The translations under genes and the position numbers were made by a program. The notes under the pieces were generated by a model. It worked only from the letters and a program-made list of their open reading frames with translations. It ran no database searches and was not told the origin of the DNA. This document shows positions 1 to 5,273 of a DNA stretch of 6,253 nt, in pieces. The DNA lies in NCBI GenBank assembly GCA_002780675.1, contig PEUR01000060.1, positions 1 through 6,253 of the forward strand. Direction: 5' to 3'. Origin of the DNA: Gallionellales bacterium CG03_land_8_20_14_0_80_55_15 (GTDB lineage: Bacteria; Pseudomonadota; Gammaproteobacteria; Burkholderiales; Gallionellaceae). The number at the start of each line of letters is the position of its first letter. The first letter of the stretch is position 1.

Positions 1-17
1 TTTAAGTTTATTTTCAT
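1..17 (-). CDS. Start of the next operon gene (5' end only)
   Basis: An ATG at 17 on the minus strand, 16 bases after the pilin-like stop, begins MKINL followed by a partial codon before the window ends. Spacing, direction and a GGGTGA ribosome binding site make it a likely further gene of the same operon. The basic start would suit a prepilin leader or a signal peptide, but five residues cannot identify it. Confidence 0.45.
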
Positions 18-24
18 GATGTTA

Positions 25-30
25 TCACCC
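25..30 (-). promoter_or_regulatory. Probable ribosome binding site for the next gene
   Basis: GGGTGA on the minus strand, seven bases before an ATG at 17. It falls in the 16-base space after the pilin-like stop and supports another gene continuing the operon beyond base 1. Confidence 0.45.
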
Positions 31-33
31 AGA

Positions 34-1494
34 TCACGGACAGCCTGCTGCTGTTCCCTTTACGACAGACAGGTCTTCCTTGATGCAATAAACAATATCG
101 TTGAATGTGCTATTCGTTGCGTCAGCTTGGTAATTTTCGTTGCCGTTGGCCGAACCCGTCATATTGGTCGTGTTGACCCCTTCCAGGTAGTTGGCGATGA
201 CGCTCTTATCCGTCCTGCTCTGGAAGGTTAGTGTTTTCCCCGCAAAGATGATCACGGCTGCGTAACTATCGGTATTGATTGGGTTATTGACATGGAGGCA
301 CTGATGGCTACTGTCGCATACTGGGTTGGTCGCAGAGCTACTGGGTTTGAACCTTTCGCTTACGGCATAGAACAGATGCTCTTTCCAGTTGTACCACCAC
401 GGATAAATGGCGGCCCAGTTGTCTGGATTAGGGCAGTTGTTCTCCCAGTGACCAGTATGTGTGTTGTATGTGCCTTTGGTCAGTAGGTAGTCACTGTTGA
501 TGGTGTTTCCTGTTTTTGCCCTGGAAATATCAACTTGATAAGGTACTCTTCCTGCAAACAGATTTTTTTTGCCGTAATAAAAGGCGGTATCACCATAGTC
601 TGAAAGGGTAAGGCGTGTCGGCCAGGGTAGGCTCTTATTTGTAGGACTGTTGTTTTTTTTGCCATACTCGGCGATACAACTCGCCGTTTGTAGTGTCATG
701 GAGTCAAGTTTACTAAGCAAGGCCTCTTCTCGTTTTTTCATGGCGTTCCAAATGTCCTGTTTGGTGATGTAGGCTACTTGGTCATTGACCGTCAGAATAA
801 CGTTGCCGTTTACATCTCGATCCTGATGTCGCTGGATAAATTTGCCAGCGGCAATATCTGAATTGTTGATGTGATGTACGGTGTCGTTATCCAGGTAATT
901 GGCTGAAATATAACTGCCGCCGCAGGATGCCGTACCCGATGCGGGGGGGTGAGCTGTTCCCAAGGCCATTCCGGGGGAAATGATGACCGCAACGGCCTGA
1001 TGATCTGGGGTTGTCAATAATGTAGTGCCATCGGGCGCATAAACTTGTAACTGGCCATTAGTGTCCCAGTTCATCAGGCCGGTGGCAGGATTGTTCTTGT
1101 AGGTACCTGAAACAGCATACCAAAGGCATTCGCTGTCCCCTCCGCGCAAAGGGGCAAGATGAAGCGTCTTCCACGGAAGTTTGCCGATAACGCTGATGTC
1201 CTGAGTACCACAATTACCAGCCGCAGCGCCTTCGCCGCCGATGTCTAAGCCGGAGGTGTCAGGACATGGCAAATAACCCTGTACTTCACCGGAATGTGTG
1301 TCACCGTAGGTGATGGCATACCCTATCAGCGCCTCCTTCGCCTGTGCCAGCGCGGCGGCGGTGATTTTGTCGCGGGCGATCTGGTTGTTGCCGTTGTTGT
1401 TGATGGCTTTGACCGCCACCGCCGAGGTGGCGGCCAGCATCAGGCTGACGATTATCAGCAACGCATAACCGCTTTGTTTTTTAAGGGTTTTCAC
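34..1494 (-). CDS. Large pilin-like protein (PilX/GspK-like N-terminus) with internal duplication
   Basis: A 486-aa protein with a type IV prepilin-like N-terminus: basic leader MKTLKKQSG, probable prepilin peptidase cleavage after Gly9, then the hydrophobic segment YALLIIVSLMLAATSAVAV (10-28). Position 5 of the mature chain is Ile14 rather than Glu, as in PilX and GspK, so a minor or tip subunit is more likely than a main fibre subunit. The rest is extracytoplasmic, with cysteines at 77, 95, 123, 191, 273, 354, 393, 399, 470 and 485. Motif blocks occur twice in the same order: LWYAVS/LFYAVS (124/374), AVIIS/AVIIF (169/413), ANYL (198/434) and ND-[VI]-Y-I-(TK/KE) (237/465), suggesting two related domains. 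It is much longer than PilX and longer than GspK. The GTG start gives a GTGA overlap with the upstream gene and has AGGTGA four bases upstream. The gene looks AT-richer than its neighbours and holds A8, A8 and C7 runs. Adhesin, fibre-tip initiator and secreted substrate are all possible. Confidence 0.82.
   Translation of the reverse strand: MKTLKKQSGYALLIIVSLMLAATSAVAVKAINNNGNNQIARDKITAAALAQAKEALIGYAITYGDTHSGEVQGYLPCPDTSGLDIGGEGAAAGNCGTQDISVIGKLPWKTLHLAPLRGGDSECLWYAVSGTYKNNPATGLMNWDTNGQLQVYAPDGTTLLTTPDHQAVAVIISPGMALGTAHPPASGTASCGGSYISANYLDNDTVHHINNSDIAAGKFIQRHQDRDVNGNVILTVNDQVAYITKQDIWNAMKKREEALLSKLDSMTLQTASCIAEYGKKNNSPTNKSLPWPTRLTLSDYGDTAFYYGKKNLFAGRVPYQVDISRAKTGNTINSDYLLTKGTYNTHTGHWENNCPNPDNWAAIYPWWYNWKEHLFYAVSERFKPSSSATNPVCDSSHQCLHVNNPINTDSYAAVIIFAGKTLTFQSRTDKSVIANYLEGVNTTNMTGSANGNENYQADATNSTFNDIVYCIKEDLSVVKGTAAGCP
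563..570 (-). repeat. A8 homopolymer in the pilin-like gene (second)
   Basis: Second copy of GGCAAAAAAAA on the coding strand, encoding Gly308-Lys309-Lys310 and part of Asn311. Both copies encode the peptide YGKKN. Confidence 0.6.
653..660 (-). repeat. A8 homopolymer in the pilin-like gene (first)
   Basis: Eight consecutive A on the coding strand, encoding Lys279-Lys280 and part of Asn281, in the context GGCAAAAAAAA. The same 11-mer recurs exactly 90 bases (30 codons) further on in the same frame. Confidence 0.6.
943..949 (-). repeat. C7 homopolymer in the pilin-like gene
   Basis: Seven consecutive C on the coding strand across His182-Pro183-Pro184. It lies in the first of the two related domains; the frame is intact here. 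Confidence 0.55.
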
Positions 1495-1862
1495 GGCTTC
1501 ACCTGCACCGCTTGTTCCGGCAGACGCAACACGCGCTGGCCGGAAATGATGTCCAGCGATTCGCCTACCTTGATGGGGTGGCCTTCGATCAGGACGTGGT
1601 CGCGCTTGATGACCAGGGTGGGGATGGCGAGGTCGGGCGGGTCTTCGGTGGCGGCGCGACCGTTGATCCATGCCACGGTCTTGCCCGCGCCGCGCTGGGT
1701 GATGCCGTTCAAGGTATAAACCGCGCTCTGCGAAATCCCGGCGCGCGCGGCGACCATCGCGGCGCGAGCGGTGGGCGAATAGAACAGCGTCCCCAGAGGC
1801 TTGGCCAGGGGCGCATTGACCAAAAGCAACAGGCTGATGATAAACAATAATTTAATGTTCAT
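1491..1862 (-). CDS. Small exported protein, possibly PilP/GspC-like
   Basis: A 123-aa protein with a clear Sec-type signal: basic start (MNIK), hydrophobic core LLFIISLLLLV and a probable cleavage after about residue 20 (NAPLA|KPLG). There is no cysteine anywhere, so it is not a lipoprotein, unlike typical PilP. The mature part begins LGTLFYSPTARAAM, then a strand-rich region with VYTLNGITQRGAGKTVAWING (about 48-68) and a short C-terminal region (VLIEGHPIKVGESL). The strand-turn-strand 'NGI...WING' pattern recalls the small beta domain of PilP/GspC, which contacts the secretin; this is inference from pattern and position only. Proteins with an 'LG-LF-P--R' start and this NG/WING pattern are, as I recall, found near pilus genes in proteobacteria, but I cannot name the family. 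The ATG at 1862 has a strong ribosome binding site. The stop overlaps the GTG start of the next gene (GTGA). Confidence 0.8.
   Translation of the reverse strand: MNIKLLFIISLLLLVNAPLAKPLGTLFYSPTARAAMVAARAGISQSAVYTLNGITQRGAGKTVAWINGRAATEDPPDLAIPTLVIKRDHVLIEGHPIKVGESLDIISGQRVLRLPEQAVQVKP
1499..1504 (-). promoter_or_regulatory. Ribosome binding site that fixes the GTG start of the pilin-like gene
   Basis: AGGTGA on the minus strand, four bases (AGCC) before the GTG at 1494. With the GTGA overlap it supports a GTG start here over the ATG at 1671, which would add 59 Arg/Pro/His-rich residues read out of frame through the preceding gene. Confidence 0.75.
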
Positions 1863-1869
1863 GGTGCAT

Positions 1870-1876
1870 TCTCCTC
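1870..1876 (-). promoter_or_regulatory. Strong ribosome binding site for the small exported protein
   Basis: GAGGAGA on the minus strand, seven bases before the ATG at 1862. It is one of the two strongest ribosome binding sites in the window, and it occurs where translational coupling is lost because of the gap. Confidence 0.8.
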
Positions 1877-1893
1877 AGGGCGGACTACGCCCT
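1877..1893. repeat. Hairpin directly upstream of the small gene's ribosome binding site
   Basis: AGGGCG (1877-1882) and CGCCCT (1888-1893) form a perfect 6-base stem with a 5-base loop. In the minus-strand transcript it ends directly next to the GAGGAGA ribosome binding site of the small exported protein gene, so it could affect ribosome access or mark an RNA 5' end. The plus strand has TTTT after it (1893-1896), but there is no plus-strand gene for it to terminate. Confidence 0.5.
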
Positions 1894-1897
1894 TTTG

Positions 1898-1932
1898 TGC
1901 CCGTATCGGCGCGGGCAGAACAACTTGCCCAC
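1898..1932. repeat. Overlapping, mutually exclusive inverted repeats
   Basis: Two stems share one arm. On the plus strand TGCCCG (1898-1903) pairs with CGGGCA (1912-1917), while GCGGGCA (1911-1917) pairs with TGCCCAC (1926-1932), the latter with one G-U wobble in the minus-strand RNA. Both cannot form together. The layout suits either a palindromic repeat element or a simple structural switch; no evidence separates these. Confidence 0.5.
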
Positions 1933-1940
1933 CCAACCCC

Positions 1941-1976
1941 ACGCAAGACTGACGGCTTACTTTCCATGCCTTGCGT
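1941..1976. repeat. Inverted repeat ACGCAAG / CTTGCGT
   Basis: A perfect 7-base inverted repeat: ACGCAAG at 1941-1947 and CTTGCGT at 1970-1976, separated by 22 bases, just after the PilO-like stop. It could form a stem in the transcript, but no U-run follows on the minus strand, so it is not a standard intrinsic terminator. Confidence 0.5.
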
Positions 1977-1990
1977 CCGGCAACCCGCTG

Positions 1991-2593
1991 CTACCCTGCT
2001 TTTCCCGGTATCGAATACAGTTGCAGGGTGCATCTGATTTGTAGTCCGGCTATGGGTTCGCTGGTATCGGCACGGGCGATCTGGCAGGTTTCAGCGCGGT
2101 AGGGCGCGCGCCAGTCGTTATTTAATTTATCAATAAAATCAAGTAGTTCAAGTTCATGTATGGCCGATATTTCTATCGTCAGGTCGTGGTGTGAGACATT
2201 TTTCAGATAGGCGGTCTGGGCATCGTCTCCCTGCGGGTTCATCGCTTGCGGTGGGGCAAGCGTGTAGCTCAGGGTGGTGGGCAGGCGGGTGTCGCGGTAG
2301 ATGCCTTCCAGACGTTGCGCCCAGCCATCCCGGTCGGCTACGCCAACGAGCCCTAAACGGGTGAGTTGTTGGTATTTGGCGGCCAGCCGCTGGAGGGTGG
2401 CGAGATCGAAACTGAGCTTTTTGAGGTTGTCGCGCATCGCTGACAGTTGTTGTTCGGTTTGGCGGACGCTGTGTTCCTTGTCGTTGCGAAATTGGGCAAC
2501 GCCGACAATCGCGGCGATGGCGATCAGCACGGCCAGGGCAAACAGAATGAGGGCTACTTTGGCCGGTTTGAGTACCACTAAATAGGCGTTCAT
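1991..2593 (-). CDS. PilO/GspM-like inner-membrane alignment protein
   Basis: A 200-aa bitopic membrane protein. A short basic N-terminus (MNAYLVVLKPAK) is followed by one transmembrane helix at about 12-34, a coiled coil at about 38-77 rich in Gln, Leu, Lys and Arg, and a C-terminal periplasmic domain (about 88-197) with the strand-helix pattern expected of the PilO/GspM ferredoxin-like fold (LTIEISAIHELELLDFIDKL). Cys170 and Cys188 flank the last strands and might form a disulfide. The start was set at 2593, not at the upstream in-frame ATG (2638), because it forms an ATGA overlap with the preceding gene and has AAGGAG five bases upstream. The longer form would add 15 residues overlapping the previous gene. 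Known partners of this class are PilN or GspL, matching the gene before it. Size and topology fit PilO, GspM and MshJ equally well. Confidence 0.8.
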   Translation of the reverse strand: MNAYLVVLKPAKVALILFALAVLIAIAAIVGVAQFRNDKEHSVRQTEQQLSAMRDNLKKLSFDLATLQRLAAKYQQLTRLGLVGVADRDGWAQRLEGIYRDTRLPTTLSYTLAPPQAMNPQGDDAQTAYLKNVSHHDLTIEISAIHELELLDFIDKLNNDWRAPYRAETCQIARADTSEPIAGLQIRCTLQLYSIPGKAG

Positions 2594-4074
2594 GGTTGCT
2601 CCTTGACGGTATTCGCCCACGGTACGCTCATGCACCACAGGTTTTCGACCTGCCCGCTGTCCATGCCGATGCCGCCCTTGAGCGTGTTGATGAGTGAAAA
2701 GGCGGCAGGATCGGTCATGAGCTGCACACCGCTATGCGACTTGAGCGCCGCCGTAATGCCTTTGCGTATCTCTATTTGCGTGGCGGGCGGGGTGTCTTCG
2801 GTCACGAGGATGGAAAACTGCAATTCGGTAAAACGCTGCGGCGCGGACGCATCTGTCGTGTCAGGTGTGCTACCGCTTAACGGCGACAGGTCAATTTTTT
2901 GATTCACCAGCGGCAATTCGATGACGCTGTGTCCCTGGCAATAGCGATCGCCGGTGAACGGGAAACGGAAATTCAGGGTCTTGATGCGCACTTGGGGTTG
3001 GTTGGCAATCGCGCTGGCGACAAATTGCATGAGGGTGGCAGGGCTTGGGGCGGCCTCCATTTCCAGCGCGGCAAAGCGCGTGGCCTGGCGCACGACATCG
3101 GGGTCTGTTCCACTGGCGCTGATTTTGGCGGCCAGACGCTCACTCTCGGCGCTGGCAGTTTGCAAATCTGCGTTCAAGGCTTGTCCGCGACCGTGTAAGC
3201 GAAGGAGGGTGCGGAAATCCTCCTCTCCCAACACGATTACCGACAGCAGGCTGGCGGCGATGCCCAGATAGGCCGCTTTGCGCAGGTTATCGGCAAAGTT
3301 TCGGGCGCGCAACAACAAGGGGGCTAACTGTCCGCGTGGGCTTTGCGTGACGAATTCGAACAGCGGATGCAGGTAGGCTGCCCCCCCCTTTGGGGTCAAC
3401 GCTTCTGGCAGGGGCAATAAGTTCAGACCCGCGTCAATAAGATGCGCGCTGATCGGGCTGGCATCGCCCAGATAGAGCAGGGGCGTATCGCCTTCCATGA
3501 GGTGACTGTTTTCGAGGTGCTGTCGGGTACGCAAAATTTCGCTGAAGACGTTGTCGTTATCGCCGTTGTTGCTGTTCTCGCTGTAGCGACGCACGCAGCG
3601 GGTCAGCACGGGGATGCCCTGTTTGATGGCGAGAATGCGCAAATAGTGGATGCTGGGTTGGACGACAATGACATTTTGGATGGCGAGCCTGCTGACCATC
3701 AGTGTGAGCAGCATGGCCATGCCCCAAACCCCAGCGATGGGGACATCTAGTTTGTCGAGCTGGAGGGTCACGGCTTCCGCCGAGGTCAGCCCGGTGGCGA
3801 CGGCCTGTCCGGGGCGGAAATAGTTGCCTGAAATCAACGGGGCGGCGCGATACGCGCTGCGCGGGAGCGCGGCAGCCAGCTTGCGTTCCAGAAAATCGCT
3901 GCGATCCCGCCCGAATAACAGAGGGAGCTTGAACGCTTCCAGCGTTTCTTCAGGCAGGTTGGCGATGACCCATAGCTTGTCGCCGGGAGCCGGCATCTCG
4001 ATTGCTTGCCATATCCGGTTTTCGCGGCGGTAATACCGCGCGCTGGAAGCATTGATGAACAGTACGGTTTTCAT
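2590..4074 (-). CDS. GspL-like / PilM-PilN fusion assembly protein
   Basis: A 494-aa bitopic protein I read as the cytoplasm-to-periplasm linker of the assembly platform. Residues 1 to about 265 are cytoplasmic, without a signal peptide, and in position and size match the actin-like PilM / cytoplasmic GspL domain (strand-rich start KTVLFINASSARYY; LLYLGD at 199-204). One transmembrane helix lies at about 267-283 (AAYLGIAASLLSVIVLG), preceded by basic residues (RARNFADNLRK) as expected for an N-in orientation. A predicted coiled coil follows at about 298-320, then a periplasmic alpha/beta region (about 345-460) in the PilN/GspL-C position. This fused layout is known for GspL and BfpC, whereas type IVa pili use separate PilM and PilN. 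The call rests on architecture and gene order (after GspF, before a PilO-like gene) more than on diagnostic motifs. The ATG overlaps the GspF stop (ATGA), with no clear Shine-Dalgarno. A G8 run falls at residues 229-232. Confidence 0.8.
   Translation of the reverse strand: MKTVLFINASSARYYRRENRIWQAIEMPAPGDKLWVIANLPEETLEAFKLPLLFGRDRSDFLERKLAAALPRSAYRAAPLISGNYFRPGQAVATGLTSAEAVTLQLDKLDVPIAGVWGMAMLLTLMVSRLAIQNVIVVQPSIHYLRILAIKQGIPVLTRCVRRYSENSNNGDNDNVFSEILRTRQHLENSHLMEGDTPLLYLGDASPISAHLIDAGLNLLPLPEALTPKGGAAYLHPLFEFVTQSPRGQLAPLLLRARNFADNLRKAAYLGIAASLLSVIVLGEEDFRTLLRLHGRGQALNADLQTASAESERLAAKISASGTDPDVVRQATRFAALEMEAAPSPATLMQFVASAIANQPQVRIKTLNFRFPFTGDRYCQGHSVIELPLVNQKIDLSPLSGSTPDTTDASAPQRFTELQFSILVTEDTPPATQIEIRKGITAALKSHSGVQLMTDPAAFSLINTLKGGIGMDSGQVENLWCMSVPWANTVKEQP
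2599..2604 (-). promoter_or_regulatory. Ribosome binding site that fixes the PilO-like start
   Basis: AAGGAG on the minus strand, with five bases (CAACC) before the ATG at 2593. It lies inside the end of the GspL-like gene and supports 2593 over the upstream ATG at 2638. Confidence 0.8.
3381..3388 (-). repeat. G8 homopolymer in the GspL-like gene
   Basis: Eight consecutive G on the coding strand, spanning codons for Lys229 to Ala232, just before the transmembrane helix. A slip of one base would cut off the membrane anchor and the whole periplasmic half. Whether this is used as a switch is unknown; the frame is intact here. Confidence 0.6.
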
Positions 4075-5273
4075 GACAGTTTAAGTTTGCTGATCGTGTC
4101 GTAAATGGGCCCTAGCACCGCCATCATGATCCAGCCCAGAATCAGACCCAGCACGATGGTGAGCGTGGGCTCGATGAGTGCCTGTACGCGGCTGATGGAG
4201 TCGTTGATGTCGCGGTTGTAAAAATAGGAAATGTTTTTCAGCGAGCCTGCCAGATCGCCCGTTTCTTCGCCGACTTTGATCATGCGGATGACCATTGAGG
4301 GAAACAGTCGTTGGGCGGCAAAGCCCTGGCTGATGGGTGCGCCGTTGGCGATGTCCGCACGCGCCTTGTTTATGGCTTCCTTGACGACCAGATTGCTGGT
4401 GATGTTGCCGCAATAGACCAATCCGTCCAGCACGGGAATACCGGTGCGGTAGGTCAGACCCAGCGTGTCGCTCACACGCGCCAGGATGATTTTTTTGATG
4501 ATGATGCCGATGTAGGGGATGCGCAGTTGCGCGGCGTGCATCCACCGCCTGAAGCGGAGGTTGACCCTGGGCAGCAACATGAGCAGCGCGAGTGCGGCAA
4601 ACGGTGCCGACACGATTATCCACCAGTATTTGACGAAGGCATCCGATACCCAGATCAAGAGTTTGGTTTGCAACGGAATCGTGCCGCCCATATTGGCGAC
4701 AAAACCGATAATCTGCGGCACCAGATAAGTCATCAGAAACACCACCACGGAGCCGACCACGAGGGTCACGAAAGCGGGGTACATCAACAGCTGCTTGGTT
4801 TTGGAGGCCAGTTCATCCTGCCATTTGAGAGAATTGACGATTTCCTGCAAAACATAGGGCAACTGCCCCGTGCCTTCCCCAGCGCGTATCAGATTGGTGA
4901 CCAGTTCGGGGAAAATACCGGGGTTGGCGGCGAAGGACTCCGAGATGGTCGAGCCGGAATCTATTTTTTCATAAAGATTGGCACACAGATTTTTGACCTT
5001 GGGGGTTTCCGCCGTATCGCGCAAATCGCCGAGAATGGCGAGTATCGGTACGCCCGCGCGGAACAGCATTTCGAGTTGGAATAGAAAGTTAATCAGATCG
5101 CGCCGCGCCAGACGGTGAACGGCATGGTGTTTGTCTTTCAACGGGCTGGAATGAATGAGTTCCAGATCGTTCTTTTTGAGTTGCGATTCCAGGTCGAATT
5201 CATTGAGCGCATCCATCTCGCCCTTGCTGATGTGGCCTGCGGCATCGGTTGCACGGTAACGGTAGAGTGCCAT
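4071..5273 (-). CDS. GspF/PilC-family inner-membrane platform protein
   Basis: Polytopic inner-membrane protein of 400 aa, the usual length for the family, expected to sit on the assembly ATPase and help extract pilin subunits from the membrane. It opens with the characteristic MALYRYRATDAAGHISKGEM, followed by two T2SSF repeats: residues about 61-184 and about 264-386. The repeats carry the matching motifs LFRAGVPILAIL / LTYRTGIPVLDGL and RAGEGTGQL / KVGEETGDL. Hydrophobic segments lie at about 165-189, 217-235 and 367-390, the classic three-helix layout. The start ATG at 5273 shares one base with the ATPase stop codon. No strong Shine-Dalgarno is visible, so translation is probably coupled. 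The gene ends in an ATGA overlap with the next gene. Adjacency to the ATPase is typical of T4P and T2SS operons. Nothing is truncated or missing. Assignment to the family is very sure; naming it gspF, pilC or mshG is not justified. Confidence 0.97.
   Translation of the reverse strand: MALYRYRATDAAGHISKGEMDALNEFDLESQLKKNDLELIHSSPLKDKHHAVHRLARRDLINFLFQLEMLFRAGVPILAILGDLRDTAETPKVKNLCANLYEKIDSGSTISESFAANPGIFPELVTNLIRAGEGTGQLPYVLQEIVNSLKWQDELASKTKQLLMYPAFVTLVVGSVVVFLMTYLVPQIIGFVANMGGTIPLQTKLLIWVSDAFVKYWWIIVSAPFAALALLMLLPRVNLRFRRWMHAAQLRIPYIGIIIKKIILARVSDTLGLTYRTGIPVLDGLVYCGNITSNLVVKEAINKARADIANGAPISQGFAAQRLFPSMVIRMIKVGEETGDLAGSLKNISYFYNRDINDSISRVQALIEPTLTIVLGLILGWIMMAVLGPIYDTISKLKLS

Larger units (their letters stand above)
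1863..1990. other. Palindrome-rich gap inside the operon
   Basis: This 128-base stretch is the only sizeable gap between genes in an operon whose other junctions overlap or are very short. It contains several inverted repeats (listed separately) and the ribosome binding site of the small exported protein gene. No convincing sigma-70 or sigma-54 promoter was found by eye. A 30-codon minus-strand ORF (ATG at 1967, TGA within the AGGAG region) has no recognisable content. The minus-strand motif GGGTGGGCA...TGCCCGC resembles small dispersed palindromic repeats seen between proteobacterial genes, so a REP-like or decayed repeat element is possible. That cannot be tested from one copy. Confidence 0.6.

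Noticed and set aside
1495..1671. Upstream extension of the pilin-like gene to an ATG at 1671
   Set aside because: The extra 59 residues are Arg/Pro/His-rich, overlap the small exported protein out of frame, and would bury the prepilin leader; the GTG at 1494 has a ribosome binding site and a GTGA overlap.
1294..1719. 141-codon plus-strand ORF across the start of the pilin-like gene and part of the small exported protein gene
   Set aside because: It is antisense to two supported genes, its composition is arginine- and tryptophan-scattered, and no family features are seen.
1877..1896. Plus-strand intrinsic terminator (hairpin followed by TTTT)
   Set aside because: The stem is only 6 bases with four T, and no plus-strand gene ends there.
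1922..1945. Sigma-54-like promoter (TGGGCA...TTCTGC on the minus strand)
   Set aside because: The GG to GC spacing does not fit the required ten bases and the resemblance arises from the palindrome arms.
1878..1967. 30-codon minus-strand ORF in the gap before the small exported protein gene
   Set aside because: It is made mostly of the inverted repeats, has no clear ribosome binding site and no recognisable product.
2594..2638. Upstream ATG of the PilO-like gene at 2638
   Set aside because: It would add 15 polar residues overlapping the preceding gene; the ATG at 2593 has AAGGAG at ideal spacing and an ATGA overlap.
4081..4623. 180-codon minus-strand ORF in another frame of the GspF gene
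   Set aside because: His/Arg/Gln-rich out-of-frame reading of a confirmed gene.
4311..5084. 257-codon plus-strand ORF opposite the GspF gene
   Set aside because: It lies wholly antisense to a well-recognised GspF coding region; its product is rich in Asp, Gly, Gln and His with no recognisable domain, the usual shadow pattern.
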